64,000 nt of DNA from Pseudomonas kairouanensis (GTDB taxonomy: Bacteria > Pseudomonadota > Gammaproteobacteria > Pseudomonadales > Pseudomonadaceae): the NCBI RefSeq assembly GCF_004682055.1, contig NZ_QUZU01000024.1, positions 1 through 64,000 on the forward strand, in the 5' to 3' direction. Positions 44,671 to 53,664 of this stretch are shown here, one piece after another. Positions within the stretch are counted from its first letter, which is position 1. Every line of letters begins with the position of its first letter. A program made the translations under genes and the position numbers. Below the pieces are notes generated by a model that saw only the letters and a list, made by a program, of their open reading frames with translations, was not told the origin of the DNA and ran no database searches.

Positions 44671-45354
44671 GTGAAAAAGAAAATACTAGTGGTTCTGACG
44701 AGCTTCGCTAAATACCCGACGATTGCCCGCGCTACCGGGCTGTGGCTGGGGGAGGCCGTGCACTTTGTCAAAGTGGTCCAGGACGCCGGTTACCAGGTTG
44801 ACTACGTAAGCCCCAAGGGTGGCTACACGCCGATCGATCCCCACAGCCTGGCCATGGCCGACGAAACCGACTGGAAGTGGTACCAGGACGCCGCCTTCAT
44901 GGCGCGCCTGGGCGCTACATTGAAACCGGCCGAGGTCAACCCGGCCGACTACGCGGCGATCTATTACGCCGGTGGGCATGGCGTGGTCTGGGACTTCCCG
45001 GACAACCAACCGTTGCAAGCCATCAGCCAACAGATCTACGAGAATGGCGGCGTTGTATCGTCCGTGTGCCACGGCGCCGTCGGGCTGCTCAATATCACGC
45101 TGGCCGACGGCTCGTTGCTGATCAAGGGCAAGGAACTCACCGGCTTTACCAACAATGAGGAAAAACTCGCCGAACTGGACCAGTACATGCCGTACCTGAC
45201 CGAAGATGAGTTGGTCAAACGGGGCGCCATCTTCAAGGCGGCCGCCGAGCCGTGGCTGGAGTTCGCCGTGGCCGACCAGCGCGTGATCACCGGGCAGAAT
45301 CCGGCCTCCGGCAAAGCCGTCGGCGAACTGGTCGTCAAACAACTCGCTGGCTGA
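44671..45354 (+). CDS. DJ-1/PfpI superfamily protein (Hsp31-like class I glutamine amidotransferase fold)
   Basis: A 227-aa cytoplasmic protein. The nucleophile elbow carries cysteine C133 in VSSVCHGAVG, preceded by the YYAGGHGVVWDFPDN stretch, which supplies an acidic and histidine environment typical of the Hsp31/type III branch. Relatives act as glyoxalase III or chaperones against reactive carbonyls. A GTGGA-type leader precedes ATG 44671 only weakly. It is divergent from a LysR regulator and followed by a strong terminator. Confidence 0.88.
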   Translation: MKKKILVVLTSFAKYPTIARATGLWLGEAVHFVKVVQDAGYQVDYVSPKGGYTPIDPHSLAMADETDWKWYQDAAFMARLGATLKPAEVNPADYAAIYYAGGHGVVWDFPDNQPLQAISQQIYENGGVVSSVCHGAVGLLNITLADGSLLIKGKELTGFTNNEEKLAELDQYMPYLTEDELVKRGAIFKAAAEPWLEFAVADQRVITGQNPASGKAVGELVVKQLAG

Positions 45355-45365
45355 CCTGCCACCGC

Positions 45366-45407
45366 CTGCCCGCGCAGCCCCCACGCAGGGCCGCGGGCAG
45401 CCGGTTT
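45366..45407 (+). terminator. Rho-independent terminator after the DJ-1 gene
   Basis: CTGCCCGCG (45366-45374) pairs with CGCGGGCAG (45392-45400), followed by CCGGTTTTATT. It lies 12 bp after the stop codon. Confidence 0.75.
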
Positions 45408-45499
45408 TATTCGATTCACTCACCTTTGCTCCCCCTGCAGGCTGCGCCGGATTCGGTTGCGGTCTACAGGCGCGCGTGCCCACCCAGAGCGTGTTTCTA

Positions 45500-45796
45500 A
45501 TGTCGATTCCGTTATATGTCACTGCAGTGTTCAAAGTGAAACCCGAGGGGCTTGCGCCCATGCTTGCGCTGTTGGAGGTCTTGAGCGAGTTCACCCGCGA
45601 GGAGGCGGGTTGCCTGGGCTACGGCTACTTCCAGGCCGTGGATGATCCCTTGCAGTTCTCCTCGTTCGAGGCCTGGCAAAGCGATAAACATGAAGCCTTG
45701 CACTGGCAGAGCGAGCACCTCACGCAGGCGCTCGCCCAGGCCGCCGAGCTGTTGCAGGACACGCCCCGCATCAGCCGCTACCGGCGGGTGTGTTGA
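45500..45796 (+). CDS. Antibiotic biosynthesis monooxygenase (ABM) fold protein
   Basis: A 98-aa protein of the ABM/YgiN dimeric ferredoxin-like family: YVTAVFKVKPEG at the start, FTREEAGCLGYGYF in the middle and the family's W-x-S-D-K with HxxSEHL-like DKHEALHWQSEHLTQAL. Members are quinol monooxygenases or redox helpers. The start 45500 fits the family N-terminus; the ribosome site is weak. It follows the DJ-1 gene after a terminator and converges on an acyl-CoA dehydrogenase gene 1 bp away. Confidence 0.85.
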   Translation: MSIPLYVTAVFKVKPEGLAPMLALLEVLSEFTREEAGCLGYGYFQAVDDPLQFSSFEAWQSDKHEALHWQSEHLTQALAQAAELLQDTPRISRYRRVC

Positions 45797-45797
45797 G

Positions 45798-47558
45798 TCA
45801 GAACTGTTCGGCGCCTAGGGCGTAAAGGCCCGCGCTGCCGGCGCGGGCGGTAATGGCCAGGGCTTCGATGCGTGGTAACAGGTGGCTGAAGTAAAACCGC
45901 GCCGTGGCCAGCTTGGCGGTGTAGAACTCGCCGGTATAGCCCTCGGCGGCACGCGCCATGCGCGCCCACATATAGGCGTAGGCGGTGTAGCCGAAAAGGT
46001 GCAAGTAGTCCACCGAAGCGGCGCCCGGCGCCCGTGGATCCTGCGCCGCTGTTTGCTGCAGGTGGGTGGTCAGGTTTACCAGATGGTCCAGGGCATGCAG
46101 CAGCGGGGCACCGAACTGTGGGTCGGTGTCGGCAAAGGTGCGTACTTCCTTGGCGAACAGCGCCAACGACTGACCGCCATTGCCAAGCACCTTGCGGCTG
46201 ATCAGGTCCAGCGCCTGGATACCGTTGGTGCCCTCATAAATCTGCGCAATGCGCACATCGCGCACCAGTTGTTCCTGGCCCCACTCGCGTACGTAACCAT
46301 GGCCGCCCAGGACCTGTTGGCCGAGTACGCAGCTTTCCAGTCCGGTGTCGGTAAAAAACGCCTTCGCCACCGGGGTGAGCAAGGCCACCAATAGCTCCGC
46401 GTGCTGGCGTTCCTGGGCATCGTCGCTGTACTTGCTGATATCCAGTTGCTGCCCCAGCCAGGTGGCAAACGCACGGCCGCCTTCGGTCAGGGCCTTGATG
46501 GTCAGCAGCATGCGGCGTACGTCGGGGTGGGCGATGATCGGGTCGGCGGCCTTGTCCTTGTGCACCGGGCCATCCGGCGCGCGGCTTTGCAGGCGGTCGA
46601 GGGCGTAGGCCACTGCCGTCTGGCTGGACATGTCGGCGCAACCAATGCCTTGCAGGCCGATGGACAGGCGTTCGTAGTTCATCATGGTAAACATCGCCGC
46701 CAAGCCTCGGCCGGGATCGCCCACCAACCAACCGGTGGCGCCGTCGAAGTTCATCACGCAGGTGGCCGAGGCCTTGATGCCCATCTTGTGCTCGATCGAG
46801 CCACAACTGAGGGCATTGCCCTGGGCGAGCGCGCCATGGTCGTCCACCAGCACCTTGGGCACCAGGAACAGCGAAATCCCCCGTGAACCCGCCGGTGCGT
46901 CGGGTAGCCGGGCCAGTACCAGGTGAATGATGTTTTCGGTCAGGTCCTGGTCGCCGCCAGTGATGAAGATTTTTGTACCGCTGATGGCGTAGCTGCCGTC
47001 AGCCAGGGGTTCGGCACGGGTGCGGATCAGCCCCAGGTCGGAACCGGCCTGGGGTTCGGTCAGGCACATGGAACCGGCCCAGCGCCCGGCGTACATCGCG
47101 GGCAGGTACTTGTCCTTCAGCGCTTGGCTGGCGTGGGCATCAATGGCCAGGCAGGCACCGGCCGAGAGCGTGGAGTACAGGGCAAAACTGGCGTTGGCGG
47201 CGTAGACCATTTCCTCAAATTGCACCGACAGCATCTTGGGCATGCCCATGCCGCCGAAGTCCGGGTTGCCTGCCAGGCCGACCCAGCCGCCCTCGGCATA
47301 GGTGGCATAGGCCTGGGCAAACCCTGCTGGGGTGGTGACCTTGCCATCCTGCCATTGCGCGCCTTGCTCGTCGCCGCTGCGGTTGAGCGGTGCGATCAGG
47401 CCGGCGGTGAGCTTTGCCGCTTCTTCCAGGATGGCGTCGGCGGTGTCGCTGTCGACCCGTTCGGCCAGCGCCGGCAGGCGTCGCCACAGGGCGGGGGCAT
47501 CGAAGGTTTCGTTGAGCAAAAAGCGCATGTCGCGCAAGGGGGCTTTGTAGTCAGGCAT
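45798..47558 (-). CDS. Acyl-CoA dehydrogenase, DmdC-type (long form with extra C-terminal domain)
   Basis: A 586-aa FAD enzyme. The N-terminus MPDYKAPLRDMRFLLNE is the hallmark of the 3-methylthiopropanoyl-CoA dehydrogenase (DmdC) group, which includes several Pseudomonas FadE proteins. ACAD signatures follow: MCLTEPQAGSDLG, GTKIFITGGDQDL, and LGGHGYVREWGQEQLVRDVRIAQIYEGT-type sequence containing the usual catalytic glutamate. The extra C-terminal 120 residues fit this group. The longer frame to 47705 lacks coding character. It follows lvaF across a hairpin and could serve beta-oxidation of the lva products. Exact substrate unknown. Confidence 0.9.
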   Translation of the reverse strand: MPDYKAPLRDMRFLLNETFDAPALWRRLPALAERVDSDTADAILEEAAKLTAGLIAPLNRSGDEQGAQWQDGKVTTPAGFAQAYATYAEGGWVGLAGNPDFGGMGMPKMLSVQFEEMVYAANASFALYSTLSAGACLAIDAHASQALKDKYLPAMYAGRWAGSMCLTEPQAGSDLGLIRTRAEPLADGSYAISGTKIFITGGDQDLTENIIHLVLARLPDAPAGSRGISLFLVPKVLVDDHGALAQGNALSCGSIEHKMGIKASATCVMNFDGATGWLVGDPGRGLAAMFTMMNYERLSIGLQGIGCADMSSQTAVAYALDRLQSRAPDGPVHKDKAADPIIAHPDVRRMLLTIKALTEGGRAFATWLGQQLDISKYSDDAQERQHAELLVALLTPVAKAFFTDTGLESCVLGQQVLGGHGYVREWGQEQLVRDVRIAQIYEGTNGIQALDLISRKVLGNGGQSLALFAKEVRTFADTDPQFGAPLLHALDHLVNLTTHLQQTAAQDPRAPGAASVDYLHLFGYTAYAYMWARMARAAEGYTGEFYTAKLATARFYFSHLLPRIEALAITARAGSAGLYALGAEQF

Positions 47559-47587
47559 GGGGCAACAACCTCTGGAAAAAACAAAAG

Positions 47588-47608
47588 CCGCCACGCCAGG
47601 CGTGGCGG
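47588..47608 (-). terminator. Terminator after the lvaF-type symporter
   Basis: Perfect 10-bp arms (47588-47597, 47599-47608) around one base, followed on the minus strand by a U-rich tract (A-rich at 47574-47586). It sits between the symporter stop and the DmdC-type gene, so that gene may be only partly cotranscribed. Confidence 0.8.
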
Positions 47609-47613
47609 ACACC

Positions 47614-49263
47614 TCAGTGTGTGGAAGCGCTGGCAACGCCCAGGCCGGTCTGGGCGCGAACCAGTTGGTCGGCAAATCCGGCGCGGTCCTGCGCAGCCCT
47701 GGCACTGCGGTCCAGGCGCGAGACCACGATAATCACGATGAACGACAACGGCATGGAAAACAGGGCCGGGTGATCGTAAGGGAAGAGGGCATGGTCATGG
47801 CCCAGCACGGTGACCCACACGGTCGGCGAAAGCACCACCAGCACCAGGGCCGATACCAGCCCGGCCAGCCCGCCGCAGATGGCGCCGCGTGTGGTCAGGC
47901 CTTGCCAGTACATGGCCATGAACAACACGGGAAAGTTGGCTGAGGCAGCAATGCCAAATGTCAGCCCCACGAGGAACGCGATATTGACCTGCTCGAACAG
48001 AATGCCCAGGGCCATGGCCAGCAGGCCCAGTACGGCTACCGCCACCCGCGAGACGCGCATTTCCTTGGCTTCGCTGGCGTTGCCGCGCTTGATCACCATG
48101 GCGTACAGGTCATGGGACACCACCGACGCACCGGCCAATGTCAGCCCGGCCACCACCGCAAGAATGGTGGCAAAGGCCACCGCCGAGAGAAACCCGAGGA
48201 ACAGGTTGCCACCCACCGCCTTGGCCAAGTGCATCGCCACCATGTTGCTGCCGCCCATCAGCGCGCCACCCACCTTGCCATCGACGAAATAGGCCGGGTC
48301 GGTGCCGACGATGACAATCGCGGCAAAGCCCAGTACGCACACCACCAGGAAGAAAAACCCAATGAAGCCCGAGGCGTAGAACACCGATTTACGGGCCTCT
48401 CGGGCATTGGGCACGGTGAAGAAACGCATCAATACATGGGGCAGCCCCGCCAGGCCGAACACCAGGCCAATGGCCATGGACGCCACGTTCAGCGGATGGC
48501 TCAGCATGCTGCCAGGCCCCATCAGCGCCCAACCGGCGGTATGGGCCTGCACGGCGCGCTGCGCCAGGGTGTCCAGGTTGAAGTCAAACGGCACCAACGC
48601 CAGCAGCATCAGCACCGTGCCACCGGCGAGCAGCAGGATGGCCTTGGTGATCTGGACCCAGGTGGTCGCCAGCATGCCACCGAAGATCACGTACACCAGC
48701 ATCAACACACCCACCACCACGACCGCCACCTTGTAGTCGAGGCCGAACAGCAACTTGATCAATTGGCCGGCGCCGACCATTTGCAGCAGTAGGTAGCAAC
48801 TGACCACCGTCAGCGAGCCACAGGCCGCCAATACCCGGATGCGGCGCGGATCGAGACGGAACGAGACGATATCGGCAAAGGTGTAATGCCCCAGGTTGCG
48901 CAAGCGCTCGGCCATCAGGAAGGTGAGCACCGGCCAGCCGATAAAGAAGCCGGTCATGTAGATCACGCCGTCATAGCCTTTGGCGAACACCATGCTGGAC
49001 AGACCCAGCAGGGTCGACGCCGACATGTAGTCACCGGCAATCGCCAGGCCGTTCTGTAGGCCGCTGATGCCGCCGCCGGCGGTGTAGAAGTCCGCTGCCG
49101 AACGGGTTTTGCGGGCAGCCCAGGCAGTGATCGCCAGGGTGATGCAGATAAACAGCAAAAACATGCCAATGGCACTGGTGTTGATGCCACCGGCCAGGGT
49201 GTCGGCGTGCGCCACTTGGCTGCAGCAGGTCATCGGCAAGAGCAGGGTGCGTAAACGCTTCAT
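47614..49263 (-). CDS. lvaF: Sodium:solute symporter, ActP/LvaF type (levulinate uptake)
   Basis: A 549-aa permease of the solute:sodium symporter family with about 13 membrane segments, the same length as E. coli ActP. The N-terminal signal-like segment, then FYTAGGGISGLQNGLAIAGDYMSAS and VFGLAGLPHVLMRFFTV-type sequence, match ActP. Context assigns it to uptake of levulinate or related acids. It overlaps the DUF485 gene by 4 bp at 49260-49263, as yjcH-actP does in E. coli. The frame runs open upstream to 49971, but that part is not coding. Symbol by synteny with P. putida lva from memory. Confidence 0.88.
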   Translation of the reverse strand: MKRLRTLLLPMTCCSQVAHADTLAGGINTSAIGMFLLFICITLAITAWAARKTRSAADFYTAGGGISGLQNGLAIAGDYMSASTLLGLSSMVFAKGYDGVIYMTGFFIGWPVLTFLMAERLRNLGHYTFADIVSFRLDPRRIRVLAACGSLTVVSCYLLLQMVGAGQLIKLLFGLDYKVAVVVVGVLMLVYVIFGGMLATTWVQITKAILLLAGGTVLMLLALVPFDFNLDTLAQRAVQAHTAGWALMGPGSMLSHPLNVASMAIGLVFGLAGLPHVLMRFFTVPNAREARKSVFYASGFIGFFFLVVCVLGFAAIVIVGTDPAYFVDGKVGGALMGGSNMVAMHLAKAVGGNLFLGFLSAVAFATILAVVAGLTLAGASVVSHDLYAMVIKRGNASEAKEMRVSRVAVAVLGLLAMALGILFEQVNIAFLVGLTFGIAASANFPVLFMAMYWQGLTTRGAICGGLAGLVSALVLVVLSPTVWVTVLGHDHALFPYDHPALFSMPLSFIVIIVVSRLDRSARAAQDRAGFADQLVRAQTGLGVASASTH

Positions 49264-49589
49264 GGCCGTTGTTCCTCGACGATGGCGGCGATCTGCCGGT
49301 CGAAATGCGTGTTGGCGCGGTGTACGTACCAACCGGTCAACAACCAGGGCACCACCACCAGCAAACTCGCCAGCGGGATCCCGATACTCAGGTGGCTGCC
49401 GGCGTGTAACGGTGTGTGCAACAGCGCCGGCGCGCCCGCTGCAACTGCCATGAAGGCGAAGTAAGCGCTCAGCACCCACGCGCTGAGGCGCCAGCTCAGC
49501 CGTGAACGGGCGAGTACGACGGCTTTGAAATCCGGGTTTTCGCGAATGCTGCGGTAACGCTCGGTCAAGGACTGGGGTGTGTCGCTCAT
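49260..49589 (-). CDS. lvaG: DUF485 membrane protein, YjcH-like partner of the symporter (LvaG)
   Basis: A 109-aa inner-membrane protein with two hydrophobic segments (about 37-57 and 68-92), recognised as DUF485 by NPDFKAVVLARSRLSWRLS and TGWYVHRANTHFD. It is commonly encoded before ActP-type symporters and probably aids their function. The start 49589 has GGAGG 5 nt upstream. It follows the CoA ligase gene by 84 bp, a gap holding a GC-rich hairpin (49626-49647). Confidence 0.85.
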   Translation of the reverse strand: MSDTPQSLTERYRSIRENPDFKAVVLARSRLSWRLSAWVLSAYFAFMAVAAGAPALLHTPLHAGSHLSIGIPLASLLVVVPWLLTGWYVHRANTHFDRQIAAIVEEQRP

Positions 49590-49625
49590 GATGCCTCCGC
49601 TTGTTTTTGTTGTAGGAAAGCTGGT

Positions 49626-49647
49626 TGGCCCGTCGCAGGACGGGCCA
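49626..49647. terminator. GC-rich hairpin between lvaE and lvaG
   Basis: TGGCCCGTC (49626-49634) and GACGGGCCA (49639-49647) with a 4-nt loop; no U tract. More likely an mRNA-processing or attenuating hairpin than a full stop. Confidence 0.5.
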
Positions 49648-49673
49648 GTCAAAGGCGTTGACAGCGGCGGGCT

Positions 49674-51284
49674 TCAGCGCCAGACGTAGTCGCTGAACTG
49701 TTCGCGCAGGGTCTTCTTGCTGACCTTGCCGGTGGCGGTGTGGGGCAGTTGGTCGACGGTTTCGCTGGCGTCGGGCATCCACCATTTGGGGATCTTGCCC
49801 TCCAGGATGGCGAGCAGCTCGGCGTGGCTGGGTGCCTGCCCCGGCTGTCGGGGCACGATCAACAGCAAGGGCCGTTCGCTCCAGCGCACATGGGGGATGC
49901 CGATCACTGCCGCTTCGGCCACCCCAGGGTGGGCCATCACGGCGTTTTCGATCTCTACCGAACTGATCCATTCGCCGCCGGACTTGATCACGTCCTTGAG
50001 GCGGTCAGTGATGAGCAGATAGCCACGGGCATCGATGGTCGCCACATCACCGGTATCGAACCAACCGTCTTCGTTTTCCAGCCCGAAGTAACCGCTGCGC
50101 ACCCAAGGTCCGCGTACCTGCAGCGCCCCGGCCACCTGGCCGTCGTGCACCAGCACGCGTTCAGCCTCGTCAACCAGGCGCATCTCCACGCCGAACAATG
50201 CCCGACCGGACTTGAGCAATTGCAGGTCGCGCGGGGAGGCTGGCAGTTCGTCGTACCAAGGCTGATGGCGGTTGTAGCTGCCCATCGGGCTCAACTCGGT
50301 CATGCCCCAGCCGTTCTCCAGGGCGACGCCCTGGCGGCCCATGGCCTGGATCAGCGCCAACGGGCACGCGGCGCCGCCACTGACGGCGCGCTTGAGGGTG
50401 GGGATCTCGCCGCCCTGGGCTTCCAGGTGGCGTGAAATGTTCGACCACAGGGTCGGAACGCCCAGGGAAAAACTCACCTGCTCATCATTGATCAGACGGA
50501 CCATCGCCGCGGCGTCGCCAACATGCGGGCCTGGCAGCACCAGGCGCGCGCCCACCATGGGGGCGTTGTACGGCATGCCCCAGGCGTTGACGTGAAACAT
50601 CGGCACCATCGGCATCACCACGTCGAACGCGCGCAAGCCAATGTTGTCCGCCATGTTCTGCGCCATGCCATGCAGCACGGTACTGCGGTGACTGGTCAGC
50701 ACACCCTTGGGGTTGCCGGTGGTGCCTGAGGTGTAGCACAGCCCGCTGGCCCGGTGTTCATCGAGTTCGGGCCAGGCATAGCCATCCTCCACGCTGGCCA
50801 GCAATGCTTCGTAGCTCAGCAGGTTGGGCAGGGTGCTGGCGGGCAACGCGTCGCCAGCGCACAGGGCTACGTAGTGGCGTACGCTGCCCAATTCGCTTTG
50901 CAGGCTTTCGAGCAGCCCGATGAACTGCGGGTCGACGAACAGCACATCGTCCTCGGCGTGACGAATGATGTAGCTGACCTGCTCAGGCGCCAGTTTGGGG
51001 TTGATGGTGTGACAGATGCGCCCCGAGCACGGCACGCCATAGTGCAGCTCGAAATGCCGATAGTCATTCCACGCCAGGGTGCCGATGCGTGCCTCGGCGT
51101 CGCAGCCCAGACTATCCAGTACATTGGCCAGCCGCCGTGCACGGGTGAACGCATCGGCATAGGTGTAGCGGTGTTTGCGGCCGTCAGCCAACAGCGAAAC
51201 GATTTCGCTGTCGCCAGCCACGGTCAGGGCATGCCGCATGATCGCGGTGATGCTCAGGTTGAAATTCATCATCATGCCCAGCAC
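49674..51284 (-). CDS. lvaE: Acyl-CoA synthetase LvaE (AMP-forming, AlkK-like)
   Basis: A 536-aa adenylate-forming ligase that would activate levulinate (or 4-hydroxyvalerate) to its CoA thioester. The P-loop YTSGTTGNPKGV, the GWGMTELSP A5 motif and the WFDTGDVATIDARGYLLITDRLKDVIKSGGEWIS-type A7-A10 region, including the late TGKVSKKTLRE lysine, are present. GTG 51284 is chosen: GGAGG lies 5 nt upstream and the resulting MLGMMM matches AlkK-type starts. A sigma-54 promoter ends about 75 bp upstream. First gene of the lvaE-lvaG-lvaF unit. Confidence 0.88.
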   Translation of the reverse strand: MLGMMMNFNLSITAIMRHALTVAGDSEIVSLLADGRKHRYTYADAFTRARRLANVLDSLGCDAEARIGTLAWNDYRHFELHYGVPCSGRICHTINPKLAPEQVSYIIRHAEDDVLFVDPQFIGLLESLQSELGSVRHYVALCAGDALPASTLPNLLSYEALLASVEDGYAWPELDEHRASGLCYTSGTTGNPKGVLTSHRSTVLHGMAQNMADNIGLRAFDVVMPMVPMFHVNAWGMPYNAPMVGARLVLPGPHVGDAAAMVRLINDEQVSFSLGVPTLWSNISRHLEAQGGEIPTLKRAVSGGAACPLALIQAMGRQGVALENGWGMTELSPMGSYNRHQPWYDELPASPRDLQLLKSGRALFGVEMRLVDEAERVLVHDGQVAGALQVRGPWVRSGYFGLENEDGWFDTGDVATIDARGYLLITDRLKDVIKSGGEWISSVEIENAVMAHPGVAEAAVIGIPHVRWSERPLLLIVPRQPGQAPSHAELLAILEGKIPKWWMPDASETVDQLPHTATGKVSKKTLREQFSDYVWR

Positions 51285-51357
51285 AGGCACCTCCAGCCTT
51301 GTTCTTGTAGGAAAGGTAGGGCGGCCAGTGGGGCTGGCAGCCCTTTGCCAGTGGTTG

Positions 51358-51373
51358 AGCAAGGGTTGTGCCA
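51358..51373 (-). promoter_or_regulatory. Sigma-54 (-24/-12) promoter for lvaE
   Basis: On the minus strand TGGCACAACCCTTGCT: GG and GC are separated by exactly 10 nt and the match to TGGCAC-N5-TTGCT is perfect. It lies 74 bp upstream of the GTG start and fits activation by the LvaR-type regulator encoded next door. Confidence 0.85.
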
Positions 51374-51426
51374 ATGCGCCAGGAAGATTTTTAGTCGTTT
51401 TAAATCAGTGGGTTATATAGTTGATG

Positions 51427-51450
51427 GGGCGGGTTATGAATGACCCGCCC
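51427..51450. terminator. GC-rich hairpin downstream of lvaR
   Basis: GGCGGGT (51428-51434) pairs with ACCCGCC (51443-51449). It follows the lvaR stop on the minus strand; no U tract. Confidence 0.5.
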
Positions 51451-51505
51451 GCCGTTTGCCGGTTTCACTACTGCAACGAATTTCAGAGTTGAACTGCGTG
51501 ACCGA

Positions 51506-53461
51506 TCAGTCTTGCGCGCTGCTGCGCAGTCGCCGCCAGAGGGTGGTGCGGCTGATGCCCAGCCGACGCGCTGCCGCGTCCATGTCGCCGCCGCACTGTT
51601 CCAGGGTCTGGCGTACGCGCTCGCGCTCGTGGCTGCGGCTGAGGCTGCGCAGGTCCTGAGCGCCGGCTTCGGCGGGGGCTCCGGGGCGCGTGGCAAACAA
51701 TTCGCTGAACAGGGTATGCAGTTCAAGGTGACTGTCGCGCGCTTGCAAGGCATTGGCCGAGAGCGCTGCGCGCTCCACCAGGTTCTCCAGCTCGCGGATA
51801 TTGCCCGGCCAGTCGTAACGCTGCAGCTGGGGCAGCAGGCGCTCCAGCAGCTTTTGGCTGGCGCCGGTGTCGAGGGTTGCATGGGGCAGCCGGGCGAGGA
51901 TGGCGCTGGACAGCATCGCCACGTCTTCGCTGCGCTGGCGCAGCGGTGGGATGGACAGGCGCAGGATGTTCAGGCGGTAGTACAGGTCTTCGCGAAAGCT
52001 GCCTTCTTCGATGCGGCTCACCAGGTCGCGGTGGGTCGCGGCGATCACGCGGATATCCACCGGGGTGGGTTCGGCGGCGCCCAGGCGCAGCACTTCGCGC
52101 TCCTGCAACACCCGTAGCAGGCGGGTCTGCAAGGTCACGGGCATATCGCCGATTTCGTCGAGAAACAACGTGCCGGTGTGGGCGTTCTCGATCAGCCCGG
52201 CTTTGCCGCCCTTGCGGGCGCCGGTGAAGGCGCCTTCTTCGTAGCCAAACAGTTCACTTTCCAGCAAGGTCTCGGGGAAGGCTGCGCAGTTGATCGCCAC
52301 AAACGGCCCACTCTGGCGTGGGCTGGCGTTGTGGATGCTTTGCGCCAGCAGTTCCTTGCCGGTGCCGCTTTCGCCACGAATCAGCACGGTGGCATCGGCG
52401 CCGGCATACCGCCGGGCCAGGTCGAGCATGGCGCGAAAGCCGGGGTTGTCTCCCAGGATCTGTTCGAAGCGATAGCGGGCCGTGAACTGTCGCGGCTTGG
52501 CCTGGCTGCGGATGCGTCGGTCGGCGCGCTGGATGGCGTTGGTTTCCTGGCAGGTAATCACCGCGCCTTCGGTTTTGCCCTGCTCGACAAGGGGCGTGAT
52601 GTTCGCCGCCAACGTGCGGTTGCCGACTTTGACGATACGGTTTTCTTCGCCTTCGCCGCCGGCCAGCACGCTGCTGATATCCAGGCCGGCCATCACGTCG
52701 GCCAGCGGTCGCTCACGGGCCCACTCGCTGGAAATGTCCAGCAGCGCCGCCATGCGCGGGTTGAGCGACTGCACCAGGCCGGCGGCATCGACCGCAATCA
52801 CGTCATCGGACAGGTTGCGCAGCACCGCATTGAGGCGCTGCTGTTGGATCAGGCTGTCCTGGCGGCTGCGACACACCGCCAGGGCGTCTTCCATGGAGCG
52901 GCGCACGGTATCGGCATTGAGCGCCAACACGCCTTGTACGCCGCAGGCCTCGGCCAGTTCTACGGCAGTGGACGAACCGACCACCACCCGGTAGCCGTCT
53001 TCGATCAGGCGCTGCACTTGCTGGCGTGCTTCTTCGTAGCGGGTGTAGGTGAGTTGGCGGATGTCCACGGTGAACAGTGACGACAGCGTGGCCAGTATCG
53101 GGTGGCCTTGCTGGAAGCTGAGGATGCCCACGCGGGTGGCGCGCGCGCGGGCCAGGTCCAGCGCGCGGATCAGGTCGTATTCACCCATGCGGATCGACAG
53201 GACGGTGGTGGTGATATGGCGGCGCAGGTACTCGGAGGTGGCCCCCGAACAAATGATCGCATCGATATCGCCTCGGGCCTCCAGGGCGCGTCCAGTGTCG
53301 CCCAATTGGTTGACGGTGGTTTCAACGATTTCCACCCTGGCGCGGGCCTGATAGTCGGGCAATACCTGCTCGACGATCCGCGCCATGCGGCTGGGCGCCT
53401 CGGGTAAACGCAGGTGGGTAATCAGCGCAACAATGCGGGGCAGGTACGGTTCGGCAGGCAT
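51506..53461 (-). CDS. lvaR: Sigma-54-dependent transcriptional activator LvaR (PrpR_N, PAS, AAA+, Fis)
   Basis: A 651-aa enhancer-binding activator. The N-terminal 190 residues form a PrpR_N-type sensory domain (IDAIICSGATSEYLRR; VVVGSSTAVELAEACG), followed by a PAS-like segment (about 215-320). The AAA+ domain (about 345-580) has Walker A GESGTGKE, the GAFTGA loop that contacts sigma-54 and TLFLDEIGDMP. A Fis-type helix-turn-helix ends the protein (AAARRLGISRTTLWRRL). It is divergent from lvaA, and both lva units have -24/-12 promoters. It presumably senses levulinyl-CoA or a related acyl-CoA. ATG 53461 is taken; a 16-residue extension is possible. Confidence 0.9.
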   Translation of the reverse strand: MPAEPYLPRIVALITHLRLPEAPSRMARIVEQVLPDYQARARVEIVETTVNQLGDTGRALEARGDIDAIICSGATSEYLRRHITTTVLSIRMGEYDLIRALDLARARATRVGILSFQQGHPILATLSSLFTVDIRQLTYTRYEEARQQVQRLIEDGYRVVVGSSTAVELAEACGVQGVLALNADTVRRSMEDALAVCRSRQDSLIQQQRLNAVLRNLSDDVIAVDAAGLVQSLNPRMAALLDISSEWARERPLADVMAGLDISSVLAGGEGEENRIVKVGNRTLAANITPLVEQGKTEGAVITCQETNAIQRADRRIRSQAKPRQFTARYRFEQILGDNPGFRAMLDLARRYAGADATVLIRGESGTGKELLAQSIHNASPRQSGPFVAINCAAFPETLLESELFGYEEGAFTGARKGGKAGLIENAHTGTLFLDEIGDMPVTLQTRLLRVLQEREVLRLGAAEPTPVDIRVIAATHRDLVSRIEEGSFREDLYYRLNILRLSIPPLRQRSEDVAMLSSAILARLPHATLDTGASQKLLERLLPQLQRYDWPGNIRELENLVERAALSANALQARDSHLELHTLFSELFATRPGAPAEAGAQDLRSLSRSHERERVRQTLEQCGGDMDAAARRLGISRTTLWRRLRSSAQD

Positions 53462-53580
53462 GGAAAAGGTCCACAAAGGTTTTTTTCTATGCTGAAACCT
53501 TGATTTCAATTCTGCAATGGGTGGGCGGGAGGAGTGTGCGCTTGATCTGATTAAAGTGAATTTAACGCGTTGATTTATAT

Positions 53581-53600
53581 CGATAAAAATATTTTTATCG
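53581..53600. promoter_or_regulatory. Perfect 20-bp AT-rich palindrome upstream of lvaA
   Basis: CGATAAAAATATTTTTATCG is its own reverse complement. It ends 6 bp before the -24 element of the lvaA sigma-54 promoter, closer than a usual enhancer site, so it may be a repressor operator or a site for the lvaR promoter. Confidence 0.7.
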
Positions 53601-53605
53601 GGAGC

Positions 53606-53621
53606 TGGCGCAGGTCTTGCT
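53606..53621 (+). promoter_or_regulatory. Sigma-54 (-24/-12) promoter for lvaA
   Basis: TGGCGCAGGTCTTGCT: GG and GC separated by 10 nt, matching TGGCAC-N5-TTGC with one change. It lies 44 bp upstream of the lvaA start. Confidence 0.85.
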
Positions 53622-53664
53622 CAGGCAGGGGTGTAGATCATTCCACTCGTGAGTTTGAAACGCT

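Noticed and set aside
49264..49971. N-terminal extension of the lvaF symporter frame
   Set aside because: It overlaps the DUF485 gene and the end of lvaE in other frames; the family start is at 49263.
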